The notes under the pieces: generated by a model | Database searches by the model: none | What the model was told of the DNA's origin: nothing | What the model saw: the letters and a program-made list of their open reading frames with translations, nothing else | Assembly (NCBI GenBank): GCA_041395665.1 | Contig: JAWLAB010000004.1 | Span: 1 to 64,000, forward strand | DNA from: Pseudomonadales bacterium | Lineage (GTDB): Bacteria > Pseudomonadota > Gammaproteobacteria > Pseudomonadales > UBA7239 | Direction: 5' to 3' | DNA: 64,000 bases | Program-made: the position numbers and the translations under genes | Shown here: positions 1 through 9,136 of the stretch, in pieces | How positions within the stretch are numbered: position 1 is the stretch's first letter | Layout: each line of letters starts with the position of its first letter

Positions 1-411
1 ACCGAGTAGCACCAAATCAAATGTGCCTACTTCGTGCAATGTTTTTGTGTATTGCGCGGCGGCATCGCTAGCAGACAGTTCTCCAACACGCATACGGTGG
101 ATTTGCGCTTTAGGAATCGCTACATGCGATAGCCACGCTTCGCTCGCCATGTTGTCGTTGCGCTCAGTGCTATCCATCGGTACGCAGCGTTCATCACCAA
201 AATAAATATGCCAGCACGACCAATCGGTTTTTATATCGCACAGTAAGCGATAAATATTTTTTGGTGTGTTACCGCCAGCCAGCACAATATGAAAAGCTTT
301 TTTTTGCACGATGCACTGAGTAGCCAGTGCCGCAATTTGCTGTGCAATGAAAGCGTTTAAGCTGGCTTCATCGGGTTGTGGATGCCAGCGCACGCTAGCC
401 GTGTTAGTCAT
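1..411 (-). CDS. pgl: 6-phosphogluconolactonase, 3' part missing at window edge
   Basis: This enzyme hydrolyses 6-phosphogluconolactone to 6-phosphogluconate, the second step of the oxidative pentose-phosphate or Entner-Doudoroff entry, in the cytoplasm. The frame is read on the minus strand from an ATG at 411 and stays open for 137 codons to the window edge, so the C-terminal third is missing. Family signatures visible are an early LAGGNTPK loop, the IYFGDERCVP block followed by STERND, and FDLVLLG just at the edge, where the family continues with a catalytic-loop glycine motif. The start overlaps the zwf stop by 8 bases, so the two enzymes of consecutive steps are translationally coupled. 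It was found by translating the minus strand, because the open end at the edge hides it from a simple ORF scan. Confidence 0.93.
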   Translation of the reverse strand, partial: MTNTASVRWHPQPDEASLNAFIAQQIAALATQCIVQKKAFHIVLAGGNTPKNIYRLLCDIKTDWSCWHIYFGDERCVPMDSTERNDNMASEAWLSHVAIPKAQIHRMRVGELSASDAAAQYTKTLHEVGTFDLVLLG

Positions 412-1915
412 TGCGCCACCGCTGATCTTCGCTATCAAACAATCGACTAGATTCTTCCGGCCCCCAGCTGCCCGCAGGGTAAGTGTGAATAAACTCTTGT
501 GTCGCAGCCCACTGTCGCAAAATCGGATCAACCACGCGCCACGCCATTTCCACCTCATCAAAACGAATAAATAAACTGCGGTCGTTCAGAATCACATCCA
601 GTAAAAGTGTTTCGTACGCTTCTAATGCAGGTTCGTTCGGTTGACGATACGGCGCTTGCAACTCAGCTGTGCGTGTAATCATTTCTAGTCCTGGTTGTTT
701 GGCGTGAATTTCCATGCGCATACATTCGTCAGGATACAAAGACAAAATAATCCAATTTGGCTCTATCCATTCCAATGCCGTTTCGCGAAATAATTGTTGC
801 GGTGGTTGTTTGAAACGAATCGCAATGGAAGAAGTTTTTTCTTTCAAGCGTTTGCCGGTGCGTAAATAAAACGGTACGCCTTTCCAACGCCAGTTATCGA
901 TATAAAACTTGGCGGCCACAAAGGTTTCTGTGGTGGAGTGCGGCGCGATATCCGGCTCATCGCGATACGCAAGTACAGTTTCTCCGTTGATTTTTCCTGC
1001 GCCATATTGCGCGCGAAATGCCACTGATTGCACGGATTGTCGTGGTATCGGGCGAATAGAGCGCAGCACTTTTACTTTTTCATCGCGCAGTGCATCGGCG
1101 TTGAGTGTTGCGGGCGGTTCCATCGCGGTGACGGTAAGCAGTTGCAGCAAATGGTTTTGCAACATATCGCGCAGTGTGCCGGTGTTATCAAAATAGCCTG
1201 CGCGATTCTCTACGCCGTATTGCTCGGCAACGGTAATTTGCACATGGTCGATGTAATTGCGATTCCAAATTGGCTCGATCATGGTGTTGGCAAAACGAAA
1301 CACCAACATATTTTGCACGGTTTCTTTGCCGAGGTAATGGTCAATGCGGAATATCTGGTTCTCATCAAAATATTGATGCAAATGTTGATTGAGTGTTTGT
1401 GCGCTATCCAAATCTTCACCAAACGGTTTTTCAATCACGATGCGATGTTTGAGTGCACCACCTGCAAAGCCTGCATCGTGCAAGTGATTGGCAACAGTGA
1501 GGTAATCCATCGGGCGTATCGCCAAATAAAAAACCAAGTTTTCACACGCGCTGCCTTCAGGTAATGCGCGTGGTGCAGCAAGACAAGTTTTTAGTGCGGT
1601 GTAGGCTTCCGCTTGCGTGTAATCGCCAGCGACATAATCAAAACGATCAGCGAGACTTTGCGCAACGACCTGATCACAAGGTATTTTTTTAAGGTGCGTT
1701 TGCAGCGTTTTGAGAAAATATTGCTGCCACTCTTGCTGCGACCAGTTGCGCCTAGCGACGGCGACAAAACGCAGCGCAGGTGACAGGCGTTTTGCTGCCG
1801 CCAGTGCGTAGAGTGCTGGGAATAACTTCTCTGAAGCGAGATTGCCGGTCGCGCCAAAAATAATAAAAGAGCAAGGGCTGGGGTTATTGGCGAGATTACC
1901 TTGTGTGCTGAGCAT
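404..1915 (-). CDS. zwf: Glucose-6-phosphate 1-dehydrogenase
   Basis: This cytoplasmic enzyme oxidises glucose 6-phosphate to 6-phosphogluconolactone with reduction of NADP. The 503-residue protein has the usual family length. The dinucleotide-binding fingerprint GATGNLA is at residues 21-27, EKPFG at 162-166, and the active-site signature RIDHYLGKE with its catalytic histidine and lysine at 190-198. It lies first in a zwf-pgl operon, with pgl starting inside its last codons. The 70-base gap to the divergent globin gene must hold its promoter; no HexR-type palindrome was recognised there. The ATG at 1915 is chosen because the nucleotide-binding beta strand follows at the normal distance. Identification is secure. 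Confidence 0.98.
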   Translation of the reverse strand: MLSTQGNLANNPSPCSFIIFGATGNLASEKLFPALYALAAAKRLSPALRFVAVARRNWSQQEWQQYFLKTLQTHLKKIPCDQVVAQSLADRFDYVAGDYTQAEAYTALKTCLAAPRALPEGSACENLVFYLAIRPMDYLTVANHLHDAGFAGGALKHRIVIEKPFGEDLDSAQTLNQHLHQYFDENQIFRIDHYLGKETVQNMLVFRFANTMIEPIWNRNYIDHVQITVAEQYGVENRAGYFDNTGTLRDMLQNHLLQLLTVTAMEPPATLNADALRDEKVKVLRSIRPIPRQSVQSVAFRAQYGAGKINGETVLAYRDEPDIAPHSTTETFVAAKFYIDNWRWKGVPFYLRTGKRLKEKTSSIAIRFKQPPQQLFRETALEWIEPNWIILSLYPDECMRMEIHAKQPGLEMITRTAELQAPYRQPNEPALEAYETLLLDVILNDRSLFIRFDEVEMAWRVVDPILRQWAATQEFIHTYPAGSWGPEESSRLFDSEDQRWRND

Positions 1916-1984
1916 GATGGGCTACTCCTGCTGCTACATCTGCTACGCTTATCCTACTACTAAACACACAAACGGTTGGGAAAA

Positions 1985-2389
1985 ATGAATGATTTGCACG
2001 ACATCGAACAAAGTTTAGAACAGTTGGCACTGGCAGAGATTGATTTAGTGCCATGGGTTTACGAGCGTTTTTTTACGCTTTGCCCACAAGCGCAGCCTTT
2101 ATTTGCCACGCGCGAAGCGCAAGCGGTGCAGGGCAAGATGGTCAATGAATTGATACAGACAGTTGTTGATCGTTTGGAAGGAAAATCGTACAGCGCCATC
2201 ATGGTGCAAACCATGGTCAGTGATCACGATGGCTGGGGTGTTAATATCGCGATGTACGATGCGTTTCTTGAGGCGTTTGTTTTAGCGGTGCGAGACGCGT
2301 TGAACTTGGCAGATGACGCGCCAATGGTTGCGGTGTGGCGACAGCAATTGCGCGCTTTGCGCGGTGATATCGCCACACACCTTGCATAA
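1985..2389 (+). CDS. Single-domain globin-like protein
   Basis: This 134-residue protein looks like a bacterial single-domain globin, a haem protein that could bind oxygen or nitric oxide or act as a sensor. What is seen: an all-helical composition, an early VYERFFTLCPQAQPLF segment typical of the globin A-B helices, and a DHDGWGV segment whose His81 sits where the proximal haem ligand (F8) would be, followed by an alanine-rich amphipathic helix. No extra domain is fused to it. I chose the ATG at 1985, behind a GGGA ribosome-binding site, over an in-frame TTG at 1976. It is divergent from zwf and convergent with the acyl-CoA dehydrogenase gene. The haem assignment rests on pattern recognition only; the physiological role is unknown. 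Confidence 0.7.
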   Translation: MNDLHDIEQSLEQLALAEIDLVPWVYERFFTLCPQAQPLFATREAQAVQGKMVNELIQTVVDRLEGKSYSAIMVQTMVSDHDGWGVNIAMYDAFLEAFVLAVRDALNLADDAPMVAVWRQQLRALRGDIATHLA

Positions 2390-2404
2390 AAAAATCTACG
2401 CTCG

Positions 2405-4156
2405 TCAAAATTTATCCACGGGCAAATCCATGATGGCATCGGGACCGCTGCGCACCGCTGCATCCAGTGCGCGGATGTTGGGCAGCAATCGACTGAAATA
2501 AAAACGCCCCACCACGCGGCGGTCCGGATCTGATGGGTTGGCAGAAATCATTTTTAACCACAGCCACGCATAAATCGTGTGACCAACGATATGTAAATAA
2601 TCACACGCGGCGCTGCTGCACAAATCGGCATCGCGTTTGTCTTGTTTAACTAACCACAGTGTTAATTCACGCAGCGTTGAACAGGCTTCTAATACCGCGT
2701 CTTCTTCGGTGGCAAAAATCGGTGGTGTGTTTAGGGTGTCTTGTTCCATTTCTAAAATAAAATCACGCATGGCTTTGCCGTTATTTGGTAACGCTTTGCG
2801 TTTGAGTAAATCAAGCGCCTGAATACCGTTGGTGCCTTCATAAATTTGTGCAATGCGCACATCGCGTACCAGTTGTTCTTGCTCGTTGTCACGAATATAG
2901 CCGTGGCCGCCGAACACTTGCTGGCCGAGTACGCAGGCTTCAAAACCTTTGTCAGTAAAAAACGCTTTGGCGACGGGCGTGAGTAGCGCAACGCGTTGTG
3001 CTGCGCTTTCGGCAATAGTTTTATCGGGATGATATTTAGCTTGATCCAATTGCAGGCCGATGTAAACAGCGAGTGCGCGCCCTGCGCTGGTGTACGCGCG
3101 TTGCGTGAGCAACATACGGCGCACATCGGCGTGATGAATAATCGGATCAGCGGCTGCTTGCGGATTCACCGCGCCGTGTGCAGCACGACCTTGCAAGCGC
3201 TCTTTCGCGTAGCGCACAGCATTCTGATAAGACATTTCGCCGCAGCCGATACCTTGCAAGCCAATCGACAGCCGTTCGTAGTTCATCATGGTGAACATCG
3301 CCGCTAGCCCTTGATGCGGTTCACCGACGAGCCATCCCGTTGCACCATCAAAATTCATCACACAAGTGGAGGATGCTTTGATGCCCATTTTGTGTTCCAA
3401 CGCGCTGGCAGTGACGGCATTGCGCTGCGCAATTTTTTCATCAGCATCCAACAAAAATTTTGGCACTAAAAACAGCGAAATACCCTTCGCGCCTTTAGGT
3501 GCATCTGGCAATTTTGCCAACACCAAATGTACGATATTTTCAGTGAGATCGTGATCGCCGCCGGTGATAAAAATTTTTGTGCCAGTAATTTTGTAGCTAT
3601 TGTCTGTTTGTGGTTCTGCGCGTGTGGTCATGATGCCAAGATCAGAGCCAGCGTGCGGTTCTGTCATGCACATCGCGCCTGTCCATTCGCCGCTGTATAA
3701 CTTGGGCAGCCAAGTTTGCTTCAGAGCTTCACTAGCGTGGGCGTGGATGGCGAGCGCCGCGCCGCTGGTGAGCGCGGGATACAGCATGAAAGCGCTGTTG
3801 GCGCTGAACAGCATTTCTTCAAACAGCACGGTGAGCATTTTTGGCAAACCTTGACCGCCGTAAGCGGGGTCGCCCGTTAATCCCACCCAGCCGCCTTCGG
3901 CGAGTTGGCGGTAAGCTGCGGGGAAGCCACTCGGTGTACGCACAACGCCATCAATCAACTGCGCGCCTTCTTCATCGCCGCTGCGATTGAGTGGCGCAAT
4001 CACTTCGCTGCACAGCTTTGCGCCCTCGCTGAGAATGGCATCGACCGTGCTGCTGTCTATTTGTGCAAAGGCTGGCATCTGCGCCCAATGTTCCTGTGCG
4101 TTAAAAACATCGTTCAACAAGTAGCGCATGTGGTCGAGGGGGGCGGTGTAGGCCAT
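2405..4156 (-). CDS. Acyl-CoA dehydrogenase, long DmdC-like type
   Basis: This flavoenzyme should oxidise an acyl-CoA to the 2-enoyl-CoA, passing electrons to electron-transfer flavoprotein. At 583 residues it is longer than the roughly 380-residue classical enzymes and belongs to the large group with an extra C-terminal domain, which includes FadE5-type enzymes and 3-methylmercaptopropionyl-CoA dehydrogenase DmdC. Visible motifs are MTEPHAGSDLG (FAD and substrate binding), FGGHGYIRDNEQEQLVRDVRI, and IYEGTNGIQALDLL near the position of the catalytic glutamate. The start is ATG at 4156. It stands alone on its strand, convergent with the globin gene and divergent from the MBOAT operon 85 bases away. 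The substrate (beta-oxidation or a sulphur compound) cannot be read from sequence. Confidence 0.93.
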   Translation of the reverse strand: MAYTAPLDHMRYLLNDVFNAQEHWAQMPAFAQIDSSTVDAILSEGAKLCSEVIAPLNRSGDEEGAQLIDGVVRTPSGFPAAYRQLAEGGWVGLTGDPAYGGQGLPKMLTVLFEEMLFSANSAFMLYPALTSGAALAIHAHASEALKQTWLPKLYSGEWTGAMCMTEPHAGSDLGIMTTRAEPQTDNSYKITGTKIFITGGDHDLTENIVHLVLAKLPDAPKGAKGISLFLVPKFLLDADEKIAQRNAVTASALEHKMGIKASSTCVMNFDGATGWLVGEPHQGLAAMFTMMNYERLSIGLQGIGCGEMSYQNAVRYAKERLQGRAAHGAVNPQAAADPIIHHADVRRMLLTQRAYTSAGRALAVYIGLQLDQAKYHPDKTIAESAAQRVALLTPVAKAFFTDKGFEACVLGQQVFGGHGYIRDNEQEQLVRDVRIAQIYEGTNGIQALDLLKRKALPNNGKAMRDFILEMEQDTLNTPPIFATEEDAVLEACSTLRELTLWLVKQDKRDADLCSSAACDYLHIVGHTIYAWLWLKMISANPSDPDRRVVGRFYFSRLLPNIRALDAAVRSGPDAIMDLPVDKF

Positions 4157-4241
4157 GGCGATCTCCTAGTCGGCGGTGGTCATTGCGAGGTAATCCACGG
4201 ATAATCGCACGCCGTTGCTCATCATCCGTACTCGTTATTCC

Positions 4242-5786
4242 ATGATATTCAGCTCCTACATTTTTGTCCTCGCTTTTTTGCCTGTCACGGTTCTCGGCTA
4301 TTGGATGCTGCAACGCACCCGTGGCTTGGAATGGGCAATGGCGTGGCTGACGGGCTGCTCGCTGTTTTACTACGGCTGGTGGAATCCCATTTATTTGTTG
4401 TTGATTGGCGCACTGATGTTGGTCAACTACGGTTTGGGTTTGGGAATACACCAAAGAAAATTTGCACCGCGTTTACTGATGATTGTGGGTGTGACTTTTA
4501 ATTTAGTGGTGCTGGGCTACTTCAAATACATGGATTTTTTTATCAGCACCATCAATGGCGTGGCTGATACCAACTACCACTTGCTGCATATTATTTTGCC
4601 TCTTGGCATTTCCTTTTTTACTTTCCAAAAAATTGCGTTTTTGATCGATAGCTATCATCGAAAAATTGAGCACTACAGTTTCCTGCACTATTGTTTATTC
4701 GTGACTTTCTTTCCGCAGTTGATTGCGGGGCCTATCGTGCATTATCGCCAGTTGATGCCAGAGTTTTTGCGTGTGCGAACTAACGGCCTAACTTTCCGCC
4801 ATCTTGCGGTGGGCTTGTCCATTTTTGCTTTCGGTTTATTTAAGAAAACAGGGATCGCTGACAATGTATCGGCACCTGTTGCGCCAGTCTTTAATGCGGC
4901 TGCACAGGGTTTGTCGGTGAGTTTTTTTGAAGCGTGGGGCGGTTTATTGGCCTACACGGCACAGCTGTATTTTGATTTTTCTGGCTATTCCGATATGGCG
5001 ATCGGCTTGGCGTTATTGTTTGGCGTGCGCCTGCCGTTGAATTTCTTTTCGCCATATAAATCACGCAATTTCATTGAGTTCTGGCAGCGCTGGCACATCA
5101 CGCTCAGTAGTTTTTTGCGCGACTATTTGTATTTTACTTTGGGCGGTAATCGCCGAGGAAAATTCAATCGCTACCGCAATTTATTCTTAACCATGTTGAT
5201 CGGTGGTTTGTGGCACGGCGCTGCGTGGACTTTTGTGTTTTGGGGTGCGCTGCATGGTGCCTACTTGATGATTTGTCATGGCTGGAATGCCTTGGTGGAT
5301 GGATATAAAAACTGCCCGCGTTTCGGCGTCTTTATGAAGCCTATTGCTTATGTCATTACTTTTTTGAGCATTGTTGTTTCTATGGTGTTCTTCCGTGCAG
5401 ATGATATGTCGGCTGCATGGGTTATGTTGAAAGGCCTTGTCGGCTTGCATGGTGTCTTTATTGCGCCAGGAGAACAGAGTTTCTTCTACTGGCTAACAAA
5501 ATTGGGATTGCCCGTGCAGTATTCACCTTATGCAATTCGTTTTGTGGATAAAGATGTTTTACATCATCTGTTATTGGCGTACGGCATTATTTGGTTGATG
5601 CCAAATGTGGCGCAGATGTTTGCTGCACAGCACACGGTTGTGTCGGGCAGTGAACTGGTGCGCGAGTATCCATCGCGCATTCAGTGGAGTGCTAGCGTGC
5701 GCTGGGGGTTGTTGGTGGCGGGTTTGTTGTTGGTGTCGCTGATGAGCATGAATAAAGTCAGTGAATTTCTTTATTTCCGGTTTTGA
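4242..5786 (+). CDS. MBOAT family membrane O-acyltransferase (AlgI-like)
   Basis: This is a polytopic inner-membrane acyltransferase of the MBOAT family, relatives of which (AlgI, DltB, PatA) move acyl groups across the membrane for attachment to surface polymers. The 514-residue protein has about ten hydrophobic segments. Family blocks are clear: FDFSGYSDMA at residues 244-253, the WQRWHITLSSFLRDYLY block, and GLWHGAAW with the invariant catalytic His325. I start it at the ATG at 4242 rather than an upstream TTG at 4215, because the hydrophobic N-terminus then begins directly. It is the first gene of a tight operon; the SGNH-like partner follows after 3 bases, the usual genetic pairing of MBOAT proteins. 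The acyl donor and target are unknown. Confidence 0.94.
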   Translation: MIFSSYIFVLAFLPVTVLGYWMLQRTRGLEWAMAWLTGCSLFYYGWWNPIYLLLIGALMLVNYGLGLGIHQRKFAPRLLMIVGVTFNLVVLGYFKYMDFFISTINGVADTNYHLLHIILPLGISFFTFQKIAFLIDSYHRKIEHYSFLHYCLFVTFFPQLIAGPIVHYRQLMPEFLRVRTNGLTFRHLAVGLSIFAFGLFKKTGIADNVSAPVAPVFNAAAQGLSVSFFEAWGGLLAYTAQLYFDFSGYSDMAIGLALLFGVRLPLNFFSPYKSRNFIEFWQRWHITLSSFLRDYLYFTLGGNRRGKFNRYRNLFLTMLIGGLWHGAAWTFVFWGALHGAYLMICHGWNALVDGYKNCPRFGVFMKPIAYVITFLSIVVSMVFFRADDMSAAWVMLKGLVGLHGVFIAPGEQSFFYWLTKLGLPVQYSPYAIRFVDKDVLHHLLLAYGIIWLMPNVAQMFAAQHTVVSGSELVREYPSRIQWSASVRWGLLVAGLLLVSLMSMNKVSEFLYFRF

Positions 5787-5789
5787 TTT

Positions 5790-7046
5790 ATGCGACACGG
5801 TGCTTATGTAACAGTTATTTTTGTGGCGCTGCTGATGCTGCTGGCATTGGTGGTGTCGTTGAATGCGGTGGTGGATCCCTTGGATGTGTATCGCATTGTG
5901 CGTAAAGAGGGATTTAACAGCGTTAAGAGCGCATACATACCGTATGCACGGCTGGCAAAACCTTCGCAAATTGAGCGTGGTCAATACGAGCGTTTAGGTA
6001 TTGGTTCGTCGCGTATGTTGATGGGGATTCCAATAAAAAATACCGCGTGGGCGCAATACGGCGCTGGTTTTAATGCAGGTATTCAAGGCGCAGATTTATT
6101 GCAAATTCGAGATTTGTTTGAACATGCGCTGGCAACCAGTAAAGTAAAAAATGTGCTGATTGATCTCGATCCATTTATGTTTAATGCGTGGATGCCTTCT
6201 GGTGATTATCCGTATCCGGTGGCAAAACTTGATGAAACAACGCGCGGGCGCTTTGTGCGTGAGCGCGATACCGCGCTGCTGTTGTTGTTCAGCCCAGGCG
6301 TGGTATTGGCGAGCGTGAATACTTTGCGCAAACAGGATAAGAGCAAAGACAAAATCATGATCGATGGCACGACCAATGCTGAAAAGGAGCAGCGTCAAGC
6401 CGTTGATGATGGTTACGAAGTGCGCTTCCATCAATTTGAAGACCGTATGGTGCGTACTGGTTGGAGTATTTGTACAGATAACCGTTTTGCTTTTGCGCGA
6501 CGAGGTGCAATCAACAAAATGGCAGTTTTTCGCGACATGCTGGAGATGGCAAAAAACAATAATGTCGTGGTAACTTTTTTTATTCCCCCTGTGCATGTGC
6601 GCTTGTTGGAAGCAATGCAGGCGGCAGGTTTGGATCCTTACTCGGATGAATTAAAAAGAAAATTACTGGCGGAAATTGTTGCTGTGTATGGTGCGGATAT
6701 GGAGGGTGTTTCGCTGTGGGATTTCAGCGGCTATCACATTTATGCGCGAGAAGCTGTGCCGCAGCAGGTAGGTGTGGCGATGCAATGGTATTTGGATGCG
6801 TCACATTTTACGCAAGCGCTAGGACAGAAAATGCTGGATGTGATGTTTGCAGCACCGAATGCAGAAAAAGGTTTTGGTGTGCAGTTGAAACCCGATAATA
6901 TCGAACAGGCAGTACAAGCTTGGCATGCACAGCAAACGGCGTATCAAACACAATATGCCCCTGAGTCAAAAATACTGCATGAGCGCGCTGCGGCTGTTTT
7001 GGAGGATAAAAAAATCAACGGATTAGCCTGCGGACCCTTGGAGTAA
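5790..7046 (+). CDS. Membrane-anchored SGNH-like partner of the MBOAT acyltransferase
   Basis: This 418-residue protein has one N-terminal membrane anchor (about residues 7-27) and a periplasmic domain. The domain shows pieces of an SGNH/GDSL-type esterase or acetyltransferase fold: GIGSSRM at 71-76, in the place of the nucleophile block, FNAGIQGA as the oxyanion block, and DASHF at 336-340, which fits the Asp-x-x-His catalytic pair. AlgJ, AlgX and DltD have this architecture and complete transfer of the acyl group from the MBOAT protein to the polymer. The gene lies 3 bases behind the MBOAT gene and 11 bases before the thioesterase gene. The N-terminal region AVVDPLDVYRIV also resembles the conserved start of such partners. 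Assignment is by motif and context; specificity is unknown. Confidence 0.75.
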   Translation: MRHGAYVTVIFVALLMLLALVVSLNAVVDPLDVYRIVRKEGFNSVKSAYIPYARLAKPSQIERGQYERLGIGSSRMLMGIPIKNTAWAQYGAGFNAGIQGADLLQIRDLFEHALATSKVKNVLIDLDPFMFNAWMPSGDYPYPVAKLDETTRGRFVRERDTALLLLFSPGVVLASVNTLRKQDKSKDKIMIDGTTNAEKEQRQAVDDGYEVRFHQFEDRMVRTGWSICTDNRFAFARRGAINKMAVFRDMLEMAKNNNVVVTFFIPPVHVRLLEAMQAAGLDPYSDELKRKLLAEIVAVYGADMEGVSLWDFSGYHIYAREAVPQQVGVAMQWYLDASHFTQALGQKMLDVMFAAPNAEKGFGVQLKPDNIEQAVQAWHAQQTAYQTQYAPESKILHERAAAVLEDKKINGLACGPLE

Positions 7047-7057
7047 AAGGAGGTTTT

Positions 7058-7729
7058 ATGACAGTCAATGCACTACCTATTAACGCTATGATTGATGGCG
7101 ATTCTGATCGCGTTGCAACAGCACTGCGAAAAATTAATCACGCATTGGTACAAAAACAACTGCCAGAAGAATTTGTTGGGCGTTTGGCATCTGCCTTGGA
7201 AATTTTGGCTGATGATGTGGAAAGGATGGAAACGCCGTTGCGTACGCGACCTTTCGGCACAACGGAATCCGGTGAGAGCGAATCGGGCAGCAACTACGAT
7301 TACGGTGCGGAAAATTCGCTGTCTTATCGCCCTATCAGCGGTAACTGCAATGCACTTGCAGCGCCAGCAAAATATTTCAAAACAGCTGAAGGCTTGAGTG
7401 CGGTAGTCACTTTTGGTGCGGCGTTTGAAGGCCCGCCAGGATTGGTGCATGGCGGTTATGTGGCTGCGTATATGGATGAAGCCTTTGGTATTGGCATCGC
7501 GCACAGCGGCTTGAGTGTGCCAGCAATGACCGGCACTTTGAAAACGATTTATCGTTTGCCTGTGCCGCTCAATCGCGAATTAACTTATTGCGTAAAAATG
7601 ACTGGCGAAGAACGACGCAAAGTATTTATGCAGTGTGTGATGCAAGACAGTGAGGGCACTGTGTACGCAGAAGGCGAAGCCATTTTTTTGAAAATTGATC
7701 CAGAGCTGTACGCCAAAATGGGCGGTTGA
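7058..7729 (+). CDS. Hotdog-fold thioesterase (PaaI-like)
   Basis: This 223-residue protein carries a C-terminal hotdog domain of the PaaI/4HBT acyl-CoA thioesterase superfamily, recognisable from FEGPPGLVHGGYVAAYMDEAFG (given here as a description of residues near 125-147: a Gly-Pro-Pro loop, His-Gly-Gly, then the Asp-Glu helix). About 100 N-terminal residues form a helical extension of unknown role. A ribosome-binding site AAAGGAGG precedes the ATG at 7058. It is the last gene of the MBOAT operon, 11 bases after the SGNH-like gene, and is followed by a strong terminator. It probably hydrolyses a cytosolic acyl-CoA connected with that operon, but the substrate is not visible. Stand-alone housekeeping thioesterase activity is an alternative. 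Confidence 0.85.
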   Translation: MTVNALPINAMIDGDSDRVATALRKINHALVQKQLPEEFVGRLASALEILADDVERMETPLRTRPFGTTESGESESGSNYDYGAENSLSYRPISGNCNALAAPAKYFKTAEGLSAVVTFGAAFEGPPGLVHGGYVAAYMDEAFGIGIAHSGLSVPAMTGTLKTIYRLPVPLNRELTYCVKMTGEERRKVFMQCVMQDSEGTVYAEGEAIFLKIDPELYAKMGG

Positions 7730-7755
7730 AGCGGAGTTAGAAAAAGTCATCCATT

Positions 7756-7785
7756 AAAAAAGGCACCTCGAAAGGTGCCTTTTTA
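7756..7785. terminator. Bidirectional Rho-independent terminator
   Basis: A perfect 7-bp stem AGGCACC (7761-7767) with GGTGCCT (7774-7780) around a 6-base loop is flanked by A5 and T4-5 tracts, so it can act on both strands. It separates the convergent thioesterase (+) and amtB (-) genes. Confidence 0.9.
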
Positions 7786-7808
7786 TATTGATAAATGTTC
7801 AGAATTTA

Positions 7809-9098
7809 TTAGTTATCGTAGGCGCGTTCTCCGTGTGAAGAAAGATCAAGGCCTTGTTGTTCATCTTCTTCTGTCACGCGTAAACCCACCAGCGCATCTG
7901 CAATTTTGTAAGCGATGGCGGCAACCACTGCGCTCAGTACGATAGTAATTAGCACGCCTTTGGCTTGTATAACTAACTGGGCTGCGATGGAGTAGTCGTC
8001 AGCTTTAACGCCGCCTAGGCTGGAAGCAGCAAATACTGCTGTGAGTAATGCGCCCAAGATGCCGCCAACGCCGTGAACACCGAATACATCAAAGGCATCA
8101 TCAGCACCTAGCAGTTTCTTTAAGCCGGTTACACCCCAGAAGCAAATCGCACCTGCCAGCAAGCCCAACACAATTGCGCCCATAGGACCGACAAAACCAC
8201 AGGCTGGTGTGATAGCTACCAGGCCTGCTACTGCGCCCGACGCGCCGCCCAACATGGAGGCTTTGCGCTTAAAGACGGCTTCAACGCCAATCCACGACAG
8301 CACCGCAGCACCAGTGGCAAAGATAGTGTTGACGAAGGCGAGTGCAGCGGTACCACCTGCAGCGAGTGCGGAGCCGGCGTTAAAACCGAACCAGCCTACC
8401 CACAGAAGTGATGCTCCCACCATCGTTAGAGTCAGCGAGTGTGGGGGCATGGCTACTTTGCCGAAACCGCGACGCTTGCCCACCATGTAGGCACCGACAA
8501 GACCGGCAACACCTGCATTGATATGGATGACCGTGCCGCCAGCAAAGTCTAGAGCGCCATCTTTGAAGAGCAAACCTTCCGCACCCCATACCATATGAGC
8601 AATGGGGATATAGCAGAAGGTGAACCAAATGACTGCAAATATCAGCACAGCAGAGAACTTGATGCGTTCAGCAAATGAGCCGACGATCAGCGCCACAGTG
8701 ATAGCAGCGAACGCAGATTGGAAGCCAACAAAGACATACTCAGGAATTGTGCCGGATAGAGAATCAGGCGTGACTCCGCTTAAGAACAACTTTGCAGCGG
8801 AGCCGAAGTAGGCATTGCCACCTTCAAACGTCAAGCTGTAGCCGTAAATCGCCCAGAGCACAGTAATCAGCGAGAAGATAACAAAAACTTGCATCAACAC
8901 AGACAGCATATTTTTTGCACGCGCCAAGCCGCCGTAAAACAAAGCAAGCCCAGGAATGCTCATCATAATGACGAGCAGCGTCGAGGTTAGCATCCAAGCC
9001 GTGTCGCCACTGTCCAGCGTAGGTGCGGCATCTTGTGCCCAAGCAGGTAGTGCCAGCGCAGCACTGGTAATCCCCAAAGTCATCAGTAATTTTTTCAC
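7809..9098 (-). CDS. amtB: Ammonium transporter
   Basis: This is the inner-membrane ammonium channel of the Amt/Mep/Rh family, 429 residues including a cleavable signal peptide (about residues 1-21, ending ALPAWA). Family features seen are SIPGLALFYGGLARAKN after the first membrane segment, the pore histidine region VIHINAGVAGLVGA, and the second pore histidine in DVFGVHGVGGILGAL. The C-terminal tail ends in LRVTEEDEQQGLDLSSHGERAY, which fits the cytoplasmic tail contacted by GlnK. glnK lies 38 bases upstream on the same strand, the universal pairing in which unmodified GlnK plugs the channel. Expression should follow nitrogen limitation from the promoter at 10307-10322. Confidence 0.98.
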   Translation of the reverse strand: MKKLLMTLGITSAALALPAWAQDAAPTLDSGDTAWMLTSTLLVIMMSIPGLALFYGGLARAKNMLSVLMQVFVIFSLITVLWAIYGYSLTFEGGNAYFGSAAKLFLSGVTPDSLSGTIPEYVFVGFQSAFAAITVALIVGSFAERIKFSAVLIFAVIWFTFCYIPIAHMVWGAEGLLFKDGALDFAGGTVIHINAGVAGLVGAYMVGKRRGFGKVAMPPHSLTLTMVGASLLWVGWFGFNAGSALAAGGTAALAFVNTIFATGAAVLSWIGVEAVFKRKASMLGGASGAVAGLVAITPACGFVGPMGAIVLGLLAGAICFWGVTGLKKLLGADDAFDVFGVHGVGGILGALLTAVFAASSLGGVKADDYSIAAQLVIQAKGVLITIVLSAVVAAIAYKIADALVGLRVTEEDEQQGLDLSSHGERAYDN

Positions 9099-9136
9099 GG
9101 TCGTTCTCCGAAATAAAAAATAGTGTGGGATGAGTG

